Origin: an uncultured Lachnospiraceae bacterium
Lineage (GTDB): Bacteria > Bacillota > Clostridia > Lachnospirales > Lachnospiraceae
Assembly (NCBI GenBank): GCA_947629565.1
Contig: CANREG010000013.1
Location: forward strand, 1-52,379
Length of the DNA stretch: 52,379 nt
Reading direction: 5' to 3'
The translations under genes and the position numbers were made by a program. Under the pieces are notes generated by a model. The model was not told the DNA's origin. It worked only from the letters and a program-made list of their open reading frames with translations, and ran no database searches. Positions within the stretch are counted from its first letter, which is position 1; every line of letters begins with the position of its first letter. This document shows positions 17,374 through 26,152 of this stretch, one piece after another.

Positions 17374-18362
17374 CATTTCTCCTCAATCAACATTGCCCGC
17401 AAAATTCCGGGACAGGCATACTGCCGCTTGCCCGCTCCAAGGCCGGTCTTTTGAATCACAAAATGTTCGGGCAGACGGTCTTCGGTCTTAATGGCGGCTA
17501 CCGCCGCCGCTCCGGTTGGCGTAACTAATTCCCCCATAATGTCGGTAATCTTAAGCGGCAGGCCATAGGTCTCCATAATGTTGCAGACCGCCGGTACCGG
17601 CACCGGCAATATGCCATGCTGGCAGCGGACAGTCCCCTTTCCTTCCCACAGCTCGGGCACAATCACTTTGGTAACGCCCAAATTATCCAGGCAGACTGCT
17701 ATCGATACAATATCCACGATAGAATCCAAGGCCCCCACCTCATGAAAATGCACTTCCTCAACCGGTACATGGTGGGCCTTTGATTCCGCCTCCGCTAAAA
17801 CGCCGAAAATTTTGAGGGCTAACGCTCTTGCCCCTTCGGTCATTTTTCCCTGCCCGATTATGTCCTGTATCTCCCTCATGCCCCGATGGACATGGCCGGG
17901 GTGGACGGCATGGGTATGTCCTTCGCCATCTTGATGGTGCGGGTGTTCATGGCCAGCATGCTCATGTGAATGTTCTTCGCCGCCGTGATGGTGCGAATGC
18001 CCATCCGAATGTTCCCCGCCACCGTGATGGTGCGAGTGCCCATCCGAATGTTCTTCGTCACCGTGATGGTGCGGGTGTTCATGTGCATGTCCTTCATTTA
18101 CCGAATACTCCCCATGAAGATGTCCATAGAGATATTGCATATCGTGGTCATGGTTATCCTGTTCCGACAGGATCACATTAAAATCACAGGCGTCAATACC
18201 GGATTTCATCACCCGGCTTACCTTAGCCTGAAAACCGGAAACCGGCAGGCTGTTAAGGACCTCCTCAAGCACCTGCCAGTCTGCGCCTAAATCTAAAAGG
18301 GCGGCTGCCAACATATCGCCGCTGATTCCGGAGTAACACTCCAAATACATTGTATGGGACAT
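17373..18362 (-). CDS. larC: LarC-like nickel insertion protein lacking the C-terminal (LarC2) part
   Basis: LarC inserts nickel into the pincer nucleotide cofactor of lactate racemase-type enzymes. This 329-residue protein has the LarC1 start (MYLECYSGISGDMLAAALLDLG), a His/Asp/Gly-rich insert at about residues 75-165, then VHFHEVGALDSIVDIVSIAVCLDNLGV and VPVPAVCNIMETYGLPLKI, GELVTPTGAA, ending GAGKRQYACPGILRAMLIEEK. In known LarC proteins this region continues into a LarC2 domain, by fusion or frameshift. Here translation stops and the next gene begins at once. ATG at 18362 follows AGGAGGAAGAAA. The gene is immediately downstream of larB. It may bind nickel through the His-rich insert, but full LarC function is uncertain. 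Confidence 0.88.
   Translation of the reverse strand: MSHTMYLECYSGISGDMLAAALLDLGADWQVLEEVLNSLPVSGFQAKVSRVMKSGIDACDFNVILSEQDNHDHDMQYLYGHLHGEYSVNEGHAHEHPHHHGDEEHSDGHSHHHGGGEHSDGHSHHHGGEEHSHEHAGHEHPHHQDGEGHTHAVHPGHVHRGMREIQDIIGQGKMTEGARALALKIFGVLAEAESKAHHVPVEEVHFHEVGALDSIVDIVSIAVCLDNLGVTKVIVPELWEGKGTVRCQHGILPVPVPAVCNIMETYGLPLKITDIMGELVTPTGAAAVAAIKTEDRLPEHFVIQKTGLGAGKRQYACPGILRAMLIEEK
17983..18080. repeat. 39-bp tandem repeats in larC encoding the His-rich insert
   Basis: Units starting at 17983, 18022 and 18061 share CCGTGATGGTGCG followed by a similar 26-base sequence; the third is partial. Each unit encodes 13 residues of the type HSDGHSHHHGGGE on the minus strand. The copies differ by a few bases, so length variation by slippage is likely. 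Confidence 0.85.
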
Positions 18363-18395
18363 TTTCTTCCTCCTGATTAAGCGTTTTGTCATTGC

Positions 18396-19142
18396 TTATC
18401 TGCGAACTGCCAGACGGTTAATCTGGGCCGCAAGATAGCCTGCGCCGTAACCGTTATCGATATTAACCACAGCAACGCCGTTAGCGCAGGAATTAATCAT
18501 GGTCAGCAGCGCGGACAGGCCGTTCAGGCTTGCGCCATAGCCTACGGAGGTAGGCACTGCAATGACCGGATTGCGGACAAGACCGCCTAAGACGCTGGCC
18601 ATGGCCCCCTCCATGCCCGCCACAGCCACAACGCAGTTTGCGGACTGAACCTCTTCTAATCGGGAAAGGAGCCTGTGTATTCCACTGACTCCTACATCAT
18701 ATACCCTCGTCACCTTAGTGCCGAAAAACTCCGCGGTCAACGCCGCTTCCTCCGCCACAGGGATATCCGCCGTACCTGCGGTACAGACGGCGATATTCCC
18801 AATATGCTCCTTGTCCGGCTTTTCCATTTTTAAAATGCGGGCATTCTCCATATAGTTAAGCTCCGGAAAATGCGGGCGCAGCGCCTCATACTGCGCAAAG
18901 GTAGCTCTGGTGCCTAACACCTCGCCTTCCTCCCCATAAATCCGGCTAAAAATATTCAAAAGCTGTTCTTCCGTCTTGCCGCTGCAATACACCACCTCGG
19001 CAAAACCGGTACGCCTCTTTCTGTCTGTATCCAGCTTGGCGTAACCCATTTCCTCATAGCCCGTCTCTGCTAAGAGACGCTGCGCCTCCTCCACAGACAG
19101 GGCTTTGCTGCTCACCTGCTCCAATATTTCCTGTACTGTCAT
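18396..19142 (-). CDS. larB: LarB, nickel-pincer cofactor biosynthesis
   Basis: LarB carboxylates and hydrolyses nicotinic acid adenine dinucleotide in the first step of nickel-pincer nucleotide synthesis. The 248-residue protein has the AIR carboxylase (PurE)-like core: IAVCTAGTADIPVAEEAALTAEFFG, YDVGVSGIHRLLSRLEEV, VVAVAGMEGAMASVLGGLV, and VIAVPTSVGYGASLNGLSALLTMINSCANGVAVVNIDNGYGAGYLA. The N-terminal 110 residues are the usual LarB extension. The gene is 33 bases upstream of larC. No larE or lactate racemase gene is present in the window, so the rest of the pathway must be elsewhere. Confidence 0.95.
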   Translation of the reverse strand: MTVQEILEQVSSKALSVEEAQRLLAETGYEEMGYAKLDTDRKRRTGFAEVVYCSGKTEEQLLNIFSRIYGEEGEVLGTRATFAQYEALRPHFPELNYMENARILKMEKPDKEHIGNIAVCTAGTADIPVAEEAALTAEFFGTKVTRVYDVGVSGIHRLLSRLEEVQSANCVVAVAGMEGAMASVLGGLVRNPVIAVPTSVGYGASLNGLSALLTMINSCANGVAVVNIDNGYGAGYLAAQINRLAVRR

Positions 19143-19189
19143 AATCTCTCTTTCCCTGCTCGATAAAATAAAACCTGTGCACAGGCAGA

Positions 19190-19504
19190 TTAATCCCGTC
19201 TGAACAAGGCCTTTTTAATGACGCCCTTCGGATCCTTTACCAGCAAAATCACCAGCCAGATTAAAAGGCCAAAGGCCACTGCCGATAATCCGAGAAACGC
19301 ATCATTAAGCAGCGCCGAAGCCTCCGGCATAAAGAATTCTTCCCCCAATTCGGCATATTCAAACACTGCGTCTACCGTCCACATCAGGGAGGCCCCCCAG
19401 TATATGAACATAAGCGTGCCAAGCCGCAGGCTGTCATCCGGCAGCTTCACATACCATATGATGGTTGTAATGATTGCTGCAAAGAGGGTAATCAACAGCG
19501 TCAT
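19190..19504 (-). CDS. Small membrane protein of unknown function
   Basis: A 104-residue protein with three predicted membrane segments: residues 1-20 (LLITLFAAIITTIIWYV), about 27-46 (GTLMFIYWGASLMWTVDAVF), and about 70-92 (LGLSAVAFGLLIWLVILLV), ending in a basic tail KDPKGVIKKALFRRD. I do not recognise the family. Its ATG overlaps the stop of the upstream membrane protein gene by four bases, which suggests the two are translated together and may form a complex. Confidence 0.8.
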   Translation of the reverse strand: MTLLITLFAAIITTIIWYVKLPDDSLRLGTLMFIYWGASLMWTVDAVFEYAELGEEFFMPEASALLNDAFLGLSAVAFGLLIWLVILLVKDPKGVIKKALFRRD

Positions 19505-19917
19505 GCCTGTTCCTCCAGCATAAGACTTTCTTCTAGTTCGATATCCTTTTCCATCGTCTTAGACACAAGCAGTAAAACTCCCCAGACTGCCGTTACTAAA
19601 ACCGCCATGCCCACCCCGACAGTGGACATCTCATGAAGCATCGTCATGGCTCCCTCCTTTGTCTCCATTGCAGTTAAAAATGGAAACCACGCCACAACTT
19701 CCCCATGCCATACATGTTCAAAAGCCAACAGAGCGGAACCGCCCCAGAGCATCTGATTCAGCCAACCCATCTTCTTAGAAAACGGAATCTTACCGGACGC
19801 CTTAGAAAGCTCCTCCTTTGTTGCCTCGCTAAGTTCTGCTTTTTCTTTTGCCTTAAATGCTTTTGCCGCCACAGTTGTAACCACTGCTTCAGCGGCAGGT
19901 ACGATAAAACATGCCAT
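19501..19917 (-). CDS. Small membrane protein of unknown function
   Basis: A 138-residue protein starting MACFIVPAAEAVVTTVAAKAF (first hydrophobic segment), then a charged stretch rich in Lys and Glu, a second hydrophobic stretch (LNQMLWGGSALLAFEHVWHGEVVAWFPFL) and a third near the C-terminus (VGVGMAVLVTAVWGVLLLVS), ending with acidic residues. ATG at 19917 has AAGGAGG eight bases upstream. The family is not one I recognise. It is coupled to the following small membrane gene by a four-base overlap. Confidence 0.8.
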   Translation of the reverse strand: MACFIVPAAEAVVTTVAAKAFKAKEKAELSEATKEELSKASGKIPFSKKMGWLNQMLWGGSALLAFEHVWHGEVVAWFPFLTAMETKEGAMTMLHEMSTVGVGMAVLVTAVWGVLLLVSKTMEKDIELEESLMLEEQA

Positions 19918-19961
19918 TCCTATGTCCTCCTTATATTTGGTTCCTCTCCTTACCACCCATT

Positions 19962-21875
19962 TTACTGCGCGCCAAGCAGCTGCATAAATTCATTCGCCGG
20001 CACCGCCTTAGAATAATACCAGCCCTGCATATAATGGCAGCCGAAATCTGCCAGCCGCTGCTTCATCTCTTCGTTCTCCACGCCCTCAGCCACTATGTAA
20101 AGCTCTAAGGCGTTCAGCATACCAATCGTGTATTCCAAAGTTATGCCCGCCTTGCTGTTCTTAAAGGAATCCCAGATAATGAACTTATCAATCTTAATAA
20201 TCTTAAAGGGCATCTTGTTAATATAGTCAATATTCGCATTGCCGGAGCCGTAGTCGTCCAGTGAAAAGCTGATACCGTAATCCACCAGCTCATTGATGTT
20301 GCTATTCACCGTAGCTACGGAATTCATGGTCGCCGTCTCTGTAATCTCGATATTAATCTGTTCCGGCTTGACGCCGTATTTCTCCAGAATATGCTTAACC
20401 CTGTCGGCAAAATTCAACTGAATCAACTGCACGGGACTGATGTTGACTTCTATGTACTCCACCGTCGTCTCGGAAAGTTTGAAATCCCGTATAAACCGGC
20501 AGACCTTCTCTAAAATCATCTCGCCCATCTCTAAAATCAGGCCGTTCTTCTCTGCGATGGGGATAAAATCTTCCGGTGAAATCCAGCCCAGCTCGTCATT
20601 ATGCAGCCGCACCAACGCCTCCGCCGAATTGTATACACCCTTGCTGACGGAGAAAATAGGCTGATAATATACCTGTAGCTCATCCTTATCAATGGCCTCT
20701 TTAATGGCCTTTTCAATCGCCTTTTCCTGACGAATCTTATCCAACTCAATCTCACTGGCCTTGGTAATGCGCCCTCTTCTGGTCTTCTTGGCAAGCGTCA
20801 TGGAATAGTCCATCACTTCAATCAGCTCGCCGTAATCCTCCGCCTCTCTTGGACATTCAATACAGCAAATAGAAGCGGACATCATAATCGCCGTCTGCGT
20901 CTCGCTGTACCAGGGGTGGTGGAACCGTTCCTGAATCATCTCCGCAACCTCGCCCATATTCTTGACCTTCTTATTGAGCACAATGCAGAACTGGTCAGAG
21001 CCGAAGCGGAACACCGTCTGGTATACATCCAGCTTCTCCAAATAATTGCCCACCTGGTAAAGCAGATTGTCGCCGGTCTCCACGCCATAGGTCTTATTGA
21101 CAAATTTGAAATCATCCATGGCAATCACAATCACGGCAAACTCCCTGTGCTCTAAATATTTGCTCCGGAGATACTCGCCCATAAACCGCCGGTTAAACTG
21201 CTTCGTCACAACATCGGTTACCATTCCCGTATTCTGCTGATAATAATATAATGTCATACAGATTGTGGCCTGCATCAGATTCAGCGCAGGAATATAAAAA
21301 CGCAGCTGCAAAACGGCAGCGCCAATCGTGCAGACTATTGTAAAAAGCAGGGGAATCATCTTGATATAGAGAAACCTGCGTTTGGATTTCACGAGAACCT
21401 GTGCACAGAGAGTCAGCATCAACCCGTCAATGACATACTCCAAAAAGCCCGCCGGCTTTACCTGAAAGAGACCGTCCTCAAAGACAAAGAACCAGTGGAA
21501 TTTGAAATTCAGCGCACAGATAATCACATGCGCCCAGATGCTGTACTTAAAAAAGTTATGCAGCTTTTGATTCCGGAATATATCGATATGAGCCAACTGC
21601 AATATGTAAAAGGTAAAGGTAATCGGAAGCACATTCATCGCGAGATTCTGCAGCGTCATCACGACAAAAAAGCCGTTATAGCCCACTGCCTCCATGTTGC
21701 GGGCCATCAATGTAGCCGCGACCTCCAACACGGTGGATACATACGCATTCACCACCAGCACCAGAAAGGCCCTGTGGCTTCGTAATGGAATTTTCTTATC
21801 ATTTACATACCATAACAGGATTAGCAGCAAAAAAAAGCCTGCCGCATAATCAAAGGCTAAATTCCAATCCGCCAT
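19962..21875 (-). CDS. Membrane-bound EAL phosphodiesterase with degenerate GGDEF domain
   Basis: A 637-residue protein with an N-terminal region of about seven membrane helices (residues 1-200), then a GGDEF-like domain and a C-terminal EAL domain. The GGDEF signature is replaced by FGSDQ (in VFRFGSDQFCIVL), so diguanylate cyclase activity is unlikely and the domain may be regulatory. The EAL domain has intact motifs: YQPIFS, AEALVRL, VNISP, ITETATM, DDYGSGNANIDYI and AEGVENEEM, so it should hydrolyse c-di-GMP. ATG at 21875 follows AGGAGGAAGT. Only 45 bases separate it from the preceding small membrane genes. It may control surface behaviour; the signal is unknown. Confidence 0.93.
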   Translation of the reverse strand: MADWNLAFDYAAGFFLLLILLWYVNDKKIPLRSHRAFLVLVVNAYVSTVLEVAATLMARNMEAVGYNGFFVVMTLQNLAMNVLPITFTFYILQLAHIDIFRNQKLHNFFKYSIWAHVIICALNFKFHWFFVFEDGLFQVKPAGFLEYVIDGLMLTLCAQVLVKSKRRFLYIKMIPLLFTIVCTIGAAVLQLRFYIPALNLMQATICMTLYYYQQNTGMVTDVVTKQFNRRFMGEYLRSKYLEHREFAVIVIAMDDFKFVNKTYGVETGDNLLYQVGNYLEKLDVYQTVFRFGSDQFCIVLNKKVKNMGEVAEMIQERFHHPWYSETQTAIMMSASICCIECPREAEDYGELIEVMDYSMTLAKKTRRGRITKASEIELDKIRQEKAIEKAIKEAIDKDELQVYYQPIFSVSKGVYNSAEALVRLHNDELGWISPEDFIPIAEKNGLILEMGEMILEKVCRFIRDFKLSETTVEYIEVNISPVQLIQLNFADRVKHILEKYGVKPEQINIEITETATMNSVATVNSNINELVDYGISFSLDDYGSGNANIDYINKMPFKIIKIDKFIIWDSFKNSKAGITLEYTIGMLNALELYIVAEGVENEEMKQRLADFGCHYMQGWYYSKAVPANEFMQLLGAQ

Positions 21876-21983
21876 ACTTCCTCCTAACACGCACAACAAA
21901 AACTTTGTACATACATAATTGAAGTATATCACAAACAGGAAAATAAAACCATTGTTATTTGTTACATTTTTTTGAAATTTTTT

Positions 21984-22487
21984 TCACATTTTGAACACTT
22001 TGCAAATACTGTCGTAGTGGAGAAAGATTCCCTGATCCGCAAAAGCCTTAATCTGCTCTAAATCCGCCAGCATATATCCGCCGGTCTCCTCCTCCTGCAG
22101 AACAATATCCGATTCTTCAAAATCCAGAATAAAGCGGTACACGTCTACGAAATAGTTATCCCCCTCCTCCGGGTTTTCCCGCCGGTAGGTAAACTGATAA
22201 CCGCCCTCCGCTTTTGACACATCCAGACCGGTCTCCTCCTTTACCTCCCGGAACACCGCTTCCTCGGAGGTTTCCCCGGCCTGGACGGCGCCGCCGGACA
22301 CCTCCCACCATCCGGGGGCCCAGGCCTTAGTCATCACCCGTCTGGTAATCAAAAATTTACCGTCCGGCCTTGCCACCACCCCTAACACGGTCAGGTGATA
22401 GTCTCCCTCCTTCATGTTCCAGTCGTTCCGCTCCATCGTGCGTCCGGTGGGCTGCTTGTTAATATCATATATATCCCATAATTCCAT
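21984..22487 (-). CDS. Nudix hydrolase
   Basis: A 167-residue Nudix protein. It opens MELWDIYDINKQPTGRTMERND, an N-terminus like that of isopentenyl-diphosphate isomerase-type Nudix enzymes. The Nudix box is complete: GGAVQAGE, then REVKEETGLDVSKAEG, with the metal-binding REVKEE. ATG at 22487 has GGAGGAAACAGAAA upstream. The substrate (a nucleotide diphosphate derivative or other) cannot be deduced. It sits between the c-di-GMP gene and the sensor kinase gene on the same strand. Confidence 0.9.
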   Translation of the reverse strand: MELWDIYDINKQPTGRTMERNDWNMKEGDYHLTVLGVVARPDGKFLITRRVMTKAWAPGWWEVSGGAVQAGETSEEAVFREVKEETGLDVSKAEGGYQFTYRRENPEEGDNYFVDVYRFILDFEESDIVLQEEETGGYMLADLEQIKAFADQGIFLHYDSICKVFKM

Positions 22488-22587
22488 TTTCTGTTTCCTC
22501 CATCCTGTCTGTTCCTTAAATATCAGCATCCTCCGGCCTATAGTGCCTGCTGATTCTCCTTAGCTGCAATTCTATCTGTACTATATA

Positions 22588-25500
22588 TCAGGAAAACCGG
22601 GCCTGCTCCCACTCGTCCACAATCTCACAGCAGGCGTCGGTATCAATGTCCTCCACAGCCTGCAGCAGCCTGTGGAGAAATTCCTCCTCGGCAGCGGGAT
22701 ATGCATAGCCCCGCATGGCTTCGCCCACCTTTTCCATGCTGTCCAAATCCAGATTGTCCGCCGCCTCCCGCATATCCGCAAAGAACTGCTGCAAGCGTTC
22801 TCCGGTAATGTCCTCTTTTGCGGCAGGCCCCGTCTCCTGCTCGGCGCAGTAAGGTGCTAACAGCGGGATATAGCTGCGGTAATGGGCAAGAAGGCGGTCC
22901 GTATCCCGATGAATCGCATCAATGTCGCCCTTGTTGCCGGCTGCCTCCAGCCGGGCCGCCTCCTGGGACAGCACCATGGCGCCAATCTGCTTAGAACTGC
23001 TCTTCAGGGCATGCACCTCTATCGTATACCCCTTCCAGTCGCCTTCCCGTTTCTTCCGGGCAATGGAATCCGCGCTCTTTTCAATGGCCCGGTAATAGGT
23101 CTTTAATACGGTAAAGAACATCTCCCGGCTGCCCAAAAGTTTCACTGCCTCCTTCACATTTAAATCCCCGATCTCTATCTCTTCCTCGGTTTCCGCCGCC
23201 TCTAAATCGGCCTGGTCCACAGGCTGAATCTTCTCCTGCGGCAGCCATTGCTTTACCTTCTCGGTAATGGCGCGCATCTCAATAGGCTTGGAGACAAAAT
23301 CATCCATGCCCTCCTTTAAGAACATATCCCGCGCCCCCTCTACGGCGTTGGCAGAAAGCGCAATAATCGGCACCTTGCTGTTGGGGGAATCCAACTGCCG
23401 GATTAAATGTGTGGCCTCAATGCCGTCCATCTCCGGCATCATATGATCCATAAATACCAGGTCAAAATGGTACATCTCTATCTTTTCAATGGCCTCCCTG
23501 CCGCTCTGAGCCGTCTGCGTCCTAAGCTGCAAGGGCTTTAAAATGCCCTCCGCCACAGTCAGGTTTACCGCATTGTCATCCACAATCAGCACATCCGCCT
23601 CCGGCGCAACAAAGGTAAAGTCCTTGTAGACATTTTCCTCATCATCCTCATAATGCAGTCTCTCGCCGTTTAGCAGGGACGCTAAGTTCAATGCATAAAG
23701 CGGTTTTTTCATCACCATATACACGGAGGTATCGTATTTGTCCGTATCAAAGAAATCCACCAAAAGCACCGTTTTCACCTGGATATGGTTCCTTGCAAAA
23801 TCCTCCCACTCCGGCGTGAGGCAGGCTTTGTCTAAAATCAGAAAATGTTCGCCCTCCTCTAATCCGGCCGGATCAATCTCCTCCGGCCGTTCTAACTCCC
23901 GATAGGAAACGGAAAGCCGCTTACAATCCGCCTCTAGCTGCTCCCTCACATAATCGGACGCAATGACGGAAGCGACGGATTTCTTCTCCGGCTCCGACAC
24001 AAAAATGCTGGGCTTTTCATCCACAATCGGCTGTGGAAAATGGAAAGAAAATGTACTTCCCTCGCCGTATGTGCTGGCAACCGACACCTCGCCGCCCATA
24101 AGCAGCATCAGCTGCCGGGATATGGCAAGGCCCAATCCGGTCCCTTCAATGTTCCGGTTCCTCTTGCTGTCAACCTGCTGGAAGGAGGCGAACAGCTTAT
24201 CCAAATCCTCCGGACGGATACCGATTCCCGTATCCTCCACGGCAATCTGCATATCTAAGTTCTTTTCATCTAACCGCTCATAGTGGAATTTCACCCTTAC
24301 CCTGCCATGGTCCGTAAACTTCACCGCATTGTTCGCCAGATTAATCAACACCTGCTTAATGCGGATATTGTCGCCGAGCACCATGCGGGGAATATCCGTA
24401 TCCAAATCCAAAATCAGTTCAATATCTTTATTCTTAATCCGCGTCATAATGATATTCACCACATCATTGATAATCGACATGGTCTCGTATTCTACCGGAA
24501 TGATGTCCATTTTGCCGGACTCAATCTTGGAAAAATCCAGAATATCATTGATAATCGCTAACAGCTCCCGCCCGGAGGACTTAATCTGGTGCATATAGTC
24601 TCTGGCGTCCGGCGACAGCTTCTCCCGCAGGGCCATCTCCGTCATGCCGATTACCGCATTCATCGGCGTCCGTATCTCATGGCTCATGTTGGCGAGGAAG
24701 TCCGACTTCATCCGGCTGGCCTGCTCAATCTCCACCTTCGCCTGCTCCGCCGCATCCCGCTGCTCCTCGATAATCTTTTTCATATAATAGATGCAGTTTT
24801 CCTTCTTGTTGAATCCGTTGTGAATCGCCTCGGTCATCTGGTAGCAGGACTCGTAACCGCAACTGGAACAGTTGATATGCTGGTCCTCATAGGTCAGCTT
24901 TTTCATCTCGGTAAAAATCGTCTGCCGCTCCGCATCCGTAGGATAGACAAATTCGGTGTATAAATCCGTATACTCCCGAAGGTAATCCGTCAAATTCAGA
25001 TGGGCGAACTGCCGGTTCAACTCTGCAAGCCGCTGTTCAGGCGTTAACTCCCTGCCCCATGGGCTGTCGGTTCCCTCCTTCTTGGCATCCTCACGAATCT
25101 GCAAGAGATTCTCTAACACTTGGTCGTCTTCTATCTTATCCTCCTCACAGCCCGTACCATAAATACAGCCGGAGCTGCAATTCAATGCATCAATGAACAG
25201 ATACGAGGTGGCGCCTTTTTCTATCCGCTGCCGGTTCTTTTCCAGATAATGGTAAAGGTGCTTCTCCCCCTCCACCTGACGAATAAAGACCTCCTCCCCC
25301 AAAAACCAGCAGACATTCTCCTTAAGGCCGCCGGGCATGGGATAAATGGAACCTAAACCGGACTCGATCTCTCCGGTCTCAAAGGGCCCTGATATATTGT
25401 GCTCCCGCACATACCGCATCAGATGCTCAAATGTCACATTATAGGATACATAGCCATGATTGTTGGGATCGTCAATCTCTAATTTCTTGGCAATGCAGGG

Positions 25501-26067
25501 GCTGATAAAGGCCAGCTTGTCGGTAATCCCCATCTCCCGGCGCGCATAAATGGCCGCGCACATTAAGGGGCTTTGCACAGGAAACAGTCTGGGAATCAGT
25601 TCCGGCAGATGCCGTTCTATGTAACCCACCACAGCCGGACAGGGCTGTGATATGCCGCCCACAAAATCATGCTCTTTGATATAGTTGAGATATCCCCATG
25701 TGGTAATGTCCGCGCCGAATGCGACGCTGATGATATGGTTCGCCCCTAACGCCTTAAGCCCGCCTAAGACGCTGCCGTACTCCTCCGGATAGTTTGCCGG
25801 AAAAGCCGGGGCAACCAACAAAGAAATCTTCTCTCCCCGCTGTAAATCCGCAAAAAAACGCTCCGTGTCGTCATGAAACTCCCTTGCCCCATGCTCACAG
25901 ACGTCAAAGCAGGCCCCGCAGGCCGCACATTTATCGCCGTCCACCTCAATGTGATTCTTTCCGTCCTTATCAACGGACACACAGGCGCCGGGACAGCTGC
26001 ATACACTAATGCACTTGTTGCAGCCGATACATTTTTCGTTCGTATAAATTAAAGATTCTTCTGCCAT
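22588..26067 (-). CDS. Hydrogenase-like iron-sulfur hybrid histidine kinase
   Basis: A 1159-residue sensor with an unusual order. Residues 10-62 hold two ferredoxin clusters (CIGCNKCISVC and CAACGACFDVC). Residues 75-320 form an [FeFe]-hydrogenase large-subunit-like domain; Cys143 (QPCP), Cys191 (SPCIAKK), Cys297 and Cys301 (CSSGC) match the four H-cluster ligands, but the extra proton-transfer Cys before Cys143 is Pro. A further cluster motif (Cys400, 403, 408, 425) follows. Then HisKA (His463 in MSHEIRTPMN), an ATPase domain, a receiver (VLIVDDNAVN, FMDHMMPEMDG) and a C-terminal HPt (HALKSSSKQIGA). It probably senses hydrogen or redox state and relays phosphate through receiver and HPt. Its output partner is unknown. 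Confidence 0.93.
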   Translation of the reverse strand: MAEESLIYTNEKCIGCNKCISVCSCPGACVSVDKDGKNHIEVDGDKCAACGACFDVCEHGAREFHDDTERFFADLQRGEKISLLVAPAFPANYPEEYGSVLGGLKALGANHIISVAFGADITTWGYLNYIKEHDFVGGISQPCPAVVGYIERHLPELIPRLFPVQSPLMCAAIYARREMGITDKLAFISPCIAKKLEIDDPNNHGYVSYNVTFEHLMRYVREHNISGPFETGEIESGLGSIYPMPGGLKENVCWFLGEEVFIRQVEGEKHLYHYLEKNRQRIEKGATSYLFIDALNCSSGCIYGTGCEEDKIEDDQVLENLLQIREDAKKEGTDSPWGRELTPEQRLAELNRQFAHLNLTDYLREYTDLYTEFVYPTDAERQTIFTEMKKLTYEDQHINCSSCGYESCYQMTEAIHNGFNKKENCIYYMKKIIEEQRDAAEQAKVEIEQASRMKSDFLANMSHEIRTPMNAVIGMTEMALREKLSPDARDYMHQIKSSGRELLAIINDILDFSKIESGKMDIIPVEYETMSIINDVVNIIMTRIKNKDIELILDLDTDIPRMVLGDNIRIKQVLINLANNAVKFTDHGRVRVKFHYERLDEKNLDMQIAVEDTGIGIRPEDLDKLFASFQQVDSKRNRNIEGTGLGLAISRQLMLLMGGEVSVASTYGEGSTFSFHFPQPIVDEKPSIFVSEPEKKSVASVIASDYVREQLEADCKRLSVSYRELERPEEIDPAGLEEGEHFLILDKACLTPEWEDFARNHIQVKTVLLVDFFDTDKYDTSVYMVMKKPLYALNLASLLNGERLHYEDDEENVYKDFTFVAPEADVLIVDDNAVNLTVAEGILKPLQLRTQTAQSGREAIEKIEMYHFDLVFMDHMMPEMDGIEATHLIRQLDSPNSKVPIIALSANAVEGARDMFLKEGMDDFVSKPIEMRAITEKVKQWLPQEKIQPVDQADLEAAETEEEIEIGDLNVKEAVKLLGSREMFFTVLKTYYRAIEKSADSIARKKREGDWKGYTIEVHALKSSSKQIGAMVLSQEAARLEAAGNKGDIDAIHRDTDRLLAHYRSYIPLLAPYCAEQETGPAAKEDITGERLQQFFADMREAADNLDLDSMEKVGEAMRGYAYPAAEEEFLHRLLQAVEDIDTDACCEIVDEWEQARFS

Positions 26068-26152
26068 ACATATCCCCCTTGTCGTCCTGTATCACATTTT
26101 ACACTAAATGCGGGGAATAGGCAATGAAAAACAGATATACAGCCACAGTATA

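Noticed and set aside
17983-18080. Possible CRISPR-like repeats
   Set aside because: The 39-bp units are contiguous, coding, and in frame with larC; there are no spacers.
17828-18290. Long plus-strand frames opposite the His-rich part of larC
   Set aside because: They are mirror frames of the CACCAC-type repeats; the minus-strand product has clear LarC homology.
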